Source: Metabacillus sediminilitoris | GTDB lineage: Bacteria > Bacillota > Bacilli > Bacillales > Bacillaceae | Direction: 5' to 3' | DNA: 64,000 nt | Assembly: GCF_009720625.1 (NCBI RefSeq) | Contig: NZ_CP046266.1 | Span: forward strand, 4,569,501 to 4,633,500 | Shown here: positions 61,323 to 64,000 of the stretch, one piece after another | How positions within the stretch are numbered: position 1 is the stretch's first letter | Layout: each line of letters starts with the position of its first letter | The notes under the pieces: model-generated | The model's input: the letters and a program-made list of their open reading frames with translations, nothing else | Told to the model about the DNA's origin: nothing | Databases searched by the model: none | Program-made: the position numbers and the translations under genes

Positions 61323-62162
61323 TTACGTTTTTGAAATATCTAAAAAACCTTCCCCAAAAACATCACGCACATCATGTATAGCTAAAAAAGCATGCTGATC
61401 AGTTGCCTTAACAATTTTTTTAAGCTTCACCACTTCTTGCTTGCTTATCACGATATATAGGATATCTTTAGATGTTTTTGTATAATACCCATGGCCAGAA
61501 AAAACCGTCACACCTCTGTCCATCTTCTCGTTTACTTGCTTAGCAATATCATCTGGTTTTTCTGATATGATGGTAATTGCCTTTTTAGGATTTACCCCTT
61601 CAATGATAAATTCCATTACTTTTGTTCCTATGTAAAGCATAATAATTGTAAGCATCAACCGCTCTGTACCAATGATAAAATATGATGATAAGGCCACAAT
61701 TAAATCAAAAAATAAAAGACCATAACTTATACTCCAGCCAAGGTATTTGCTCGTAATTCTCGCAAGTATCGTTGTACCTGCAGTCGTTCCTCCTACCCGA
61801 ATAATTAGTCCAATGCCAATCCCTGCAAAAATACCGCCAAAGATCGCATTAACCATTAATTCATCTGAGGAAATACTCCAAAATCTAGTTACATGCAGAA
61901 ATAAGGAATTGAATACAACAGCTAATATCGTATAAATAATAGTAGTCTTATTTAAAAATTTAAAACCTATCACAATCAAGAATGAATTTATAATTAAACT
62001 TAATAATCCAGGAGACCATTCAAAAAGATAAAACAATATAATGGTTATACCTGTTACCCCACCTTCTCCAAGGTCGTTAGGTATAATAAAAAGATTGATA
62101 GCCAATGCAAAGATAAAAGAACCTAATAAAATATAAATGATATCAACTATTCTTTTCTTCAT
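61323..62162 (-). CDS. YitT-family membrane protein, copy 1
   Basis: 279 residues: five to six membrane helices of DUF161 (IPNDLGEGGVTGITIILFYLF, RVGGTTAGTTILARI), and a cytosolic DUF2179 domain (about 200-279: GVTVFSGHGYYTKTSKDILYIVISKQE, DVRDVFGEGF). Function unestablished; possibly a transporter with a ligand-binding tail. A sigma-54-like promoter lies about 150 bp upstream, which links it to the roc regulon. Confidence 0.85.
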   Translation of the reverse strand: MKKRIVDIIYILLGSFIFALAINLFIIPNDLGEGGVTGITIILFYLFEWSPGLLSLIINSFLIVIGFKFLNKTTIIYTILAVVFNSLFLHVTRFWSISSDELMVNAIFGGIFAGIGIGLIIRVGGTTAGTTILARITSKYLGWSISYGLLFFDLIVALSSYFIIGTERLMLTIIMLYIGTKVMEFIIEGVNPKKAITIISEKPDDIAKQVNEKMDRGVTVFSGHGYYTKTSKDILYIVISKQEVVKLKKIVKATDQHAFLAIHDVRDVFGEGFLDISKT

Positions 62163-62313
62163 AAAATTACCTTCCTTTCTTTACTTACTTAACATTTAAC
62201 CAAAATTTCTCTTTCCAAATGTAATTGATCTTTATGAGACTAAGATTAATTCACAGCCTTTCTATTATACCCTTATATAACATATATAAAGTTAGTAAAT
62301 TACTAATAAATTC

Positions 62314-62330
62314 ATGCAAATTCTATGCCA
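62314..62330 (-). promoter_or_regulatory. Sigma-54-like promoter upstream of yitT copy 1
   Basis: TGGCATAGAATTTGCAT on the minus strand: the invariant GG and GC and the spacing are kept, with one change in TGGCACG. It lies about 150 bp before the start codon. It may be used by RocR, encoded next door. Confidence 0.65.
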
Positions 62331-62478
62331 GTATTTAACCAACCATTTTTGGTAACTAAGCTTTATAAACGTTTAAATACTATTTTCCAATTATTTTAAA
62401 AATTAAAAAACACTCGTTACGATATTTCCAACGAATGTTTAAATTTATTTACTTAAAAAAGTTTGTGCTTTAAATGGC

Positions 62479-62640
62479 TTATACTAATTTTAAAAGTACC
62501 ATTTTTTGCAAACTGAAAATATTCAAATCTAATTCTTGGCTGACTTTTAGTACACTAGGATGAGTGACTCTGTTTTTCTTTATCATTTCCTATATTTCCT
62601 GACGATTATCATCAATTTGAATACTTAATTCTAGAGCAAT
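62479..62640 (-). pseudogene. Broken Spo0E-like aspartyl-phosphatase gene
   Basis: A 53-codon frame with one internal TAG and no clear start. After the stop it reads EMIKKNRVTHPSVLKVSQELD then LNIFSLQKM, which matches the Spo0E-like pattern (G/N)(L/V)xHPxVLxxSQELDxLI. Before the stop, LELSIQIDDNRQEI corresponds to the first helix (IExLRxEM). Spo0E proteins dephosphorylate Spo0A~P; this one seems dead. Confidence 0.55.
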
Positions 62641-62683
62641 AGACTTTAAGCTCAGAGATTATTCCCCTTATTAGTCACTACTG

Positions 62684-63556
62684 TTAACTTATAATTGGCT
62701 TTTTGTTTTCATCTAATGTAAAACCTTCTCCCAATACATCATGAACATCACTTACGACGACGAACGCATGAGGATCAATTGACGTTATAATTTGTTTTAA
62801 TCGAAAGATTTCTCCCCTGCTCACGACACAGTATAAAACTTCCAAATCCTGTTTAGAGAAAGAGCCCTTCCCTTTTAATATGGTCACTCCACGTTCCATT
62901 TCTTTCATAATCTTTTCGGAAATTTCCGGATTTCGATTGGACATGATCGTTGCCCCTTTTGCAGAATAAGCTCCTTCCTGCATAAAGTCGATAACCTTTG
63001 ATGCGATAAAAACAGCTAGAAGGGTATACATTGCTTCTTTATAGTTTAGATATAACAACCAAGAAATCCCGATAACGCATAAATCAAATAAAAAGATTGT
63101 TTTCCCCATATTCCAGCCTACGTACTTTTCAACGAGGCGTGCAATGATATCGACGCCGCCAGTTGTTCCCCCGTTCCTGAAAATGATCCCTAATCCGATA
63201 CCGATAAAGACGCCTGCAAATAATGCAGCAAGTGTCATATCCTCATGTAGCGGCATATTTATAGGGAAATGCTGAAATATTGCTAAAAATAGCGATAGGC
63301 TAACTACACCAAGAATTGTATAAATAAAAGACGTGCGTCCAAGTTGTTTCCAGCCTACAAAAAACAGCGGAATATTCAATACTAGATTTGAAATAGAAGG
63401 ATCGATTGTAAATAAAAAATATAATAGCAGGGTAATCCCTGTAAGTCCGCCTTCTGCTAAGTTATTTTGCATATTAAAATTAACTAGTCCGAAGGCAAAT
63501 ATAGCTGAGCCAAGTAAAATAAATAACATATTTTTAATCTTTAACCCGTTAAACAT
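62684..63556 (-). CDS. YitT-family membrane protein, copy 2
   Basis: 290 residues with the same layout as the neighbouring copy: DUF161 membrane part (MQNNLAEGGLTGITLLLYFLF, FRNGGTTGGVDIIARLVEKYVGW) and C-terminal DUF2179 (GVTILKGKGSFSKQDLEVLYCVVSRGE, DVHDVLGEGF). Ribosome site AAGGAGGATAAAAGAA. The two genes are paralogues about 520 bp apart and probably arose by duplication, but they have separate promoters. Confidence 0.87.
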   Translation of the reverse strand: MFNGLKIKNMLFILLGSAIFAFGLVNFNMQNNLAEGGLTGITLLLYFLFTIDPSISNLVLNIPLFFVGWKQLGRTSFIYTILGVVSLSLFLAIFQHFPINMPLHEDMTLAALFAGVFIGIGLGIIFRNGGTTGGVDIIARLVEKYVGWNMGKTIFLFDLCVIGISWLLYLNYKEAMYTLLAVFIASKVIDFMQEGAYSAKGATIMSNRNPEISEKIMKEMERGVTILKGKGSFSKQDLEVLYCVVSRGEIFRLKQIITSIDPHAFVVVSDVHDVLGEGFTLDENKKPIIS

Positions 63557-64000
63557 TTCTTTTATCCTCCTTCATTAGTTTCTATCTTCAACAGAATAAT
63601 AAAAGAAGCTGATTACTTCACTTTCAATATGATAGGAAGCTTAAGTACCGCCTGATATAACTGTCATTTCTATTTCCGTTAGTAAAGGTCTCTCATCTAA
63701 AAAGCCTAATTGAGTACTTAATGAGTTTTGATTTTCAAACAACAATAGTTTCTATTGTGTTCAAATCAGCCTGTAGCTGATTTGATACAAATATAAATAT
63801 ATTTAATATGGTTCGTGTAAATTCATTAAACAGCAAGTCTAGGGTTAATGTCTGTTATATGGTTAGGATGTACTAACCGTATAATTAAATCCATTCTTAG
63901 CAATAAAACATGAAATTATCCGATTACAATCATTCATGATTAGCAATAGTTATGTAAACGAAGGTATCAAACATTAAAGCGATTAAACATTGTCATAATC
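63557..64000. other. 444-bp end region with three inverted repeats
   Basis: No ORF is supported. Inverted repeats are ACAATAG-TTT-CTATTGT (63742-63758), TCAAATCAGC-CTGTA-GCTGATTTGA (63761-63785) and GGTTAG...CTAACC (about 63860-63877). They lie 190-320 bp upstream of the second yitT gene. None has a clear T-run, so operators are more likely than terminators. Confidence 0.45.

Overview
The window is a low-GC Firmicutes chromosome, almost certainly from Bacillaceae. The evidence is gene content: YqjG with a MifM leader, BdbDC, SecDF, RocR with sigma-54 promoters, DesKR, YknXYZ, KimA, FbpB, YkvS/YkvA, a YjcZ-type sporulation peptide, strong AGGAGG ribosome sites, and frequent TTG/GTG starts. No tRNA, rRNA, CRISPR or prophage was seen. 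There is one complete IS3-family insertion sequence.

Layout. 1-7.1 kb: a minus-strand compatible-solute catabolic cluster (eutB, aspA, a PucR regulator, an orphan pdxS, ectoine hydrolase doeA, start of eutC). 7.2-9.5 kb: secreted GlpQ and a LysM/3D wall protein. 9.7-14.5 kb: an M20 amidohydrolase and MFS transporter divergent from a GAF/PucR-type activator. 14.6-17 kb: a two-half chromate-type transporter with its LysR regulator. 17-22.7 kb: YdjM-like protein, alkyltransferase-like protein, lipoprotein sugar dehydrogenase, small lipoprotein, zinc-finger peptide, orphan glgC and several tiny genes. 22.8-26.5 kb: bdbDC and blaI/M56 protease sharing an operator type, then TerC under a Mn riboswitch. 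26.6-34.1 kb: a two-component system with a YknXYZ-type ABC exporter, then desKR. 34.2-38.6 kb: yqjG with its MifM leader, ykvS pair, TetR gene, and a second Mn riboswitch ahead of an FbpB-like/Spo0M-like pair.

38.6-40.1 kb: the IS element, sitting inside the loop of a former bidirectional terminator. 40.1-46.1 kb: a CstA-family transporter with LytST and a glutamate/aspartate symporter. 46.5-50.8 kb: a lysine-riboswitch APC transporter broken by one stop codon, c-di-AMP-riboswitch kimA and a small acidic gene. 50.9-54.7 kb: secDF, a small secreted protein and ppaC. 54.9-61.3 kb: rocD-rocG-(lipoyl-like)-rocA, driven by sigma-54 promoters, divergent from rocR. 61.3-63.6 kb: two yitT-family genes, the first behind a sigma-54-like promoter, with a broken Spo0E-like gene between them.

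The accessory interest lies in regulation: four riboswitches, one translation-arrest leader, three sigma-54-type promoters, shared BlaI-type boxes, and repeated TTCATAC boxes in the ectoine cluster. Most proteins belong to known families. The least described combinations are PdxS without PdxT inside an ectoine/hydroxyectoine cluster, BlaI-type boxes in front of bdbDC, and a Mn riboswitch with tandem terminators in front of an fbpB-like gene.
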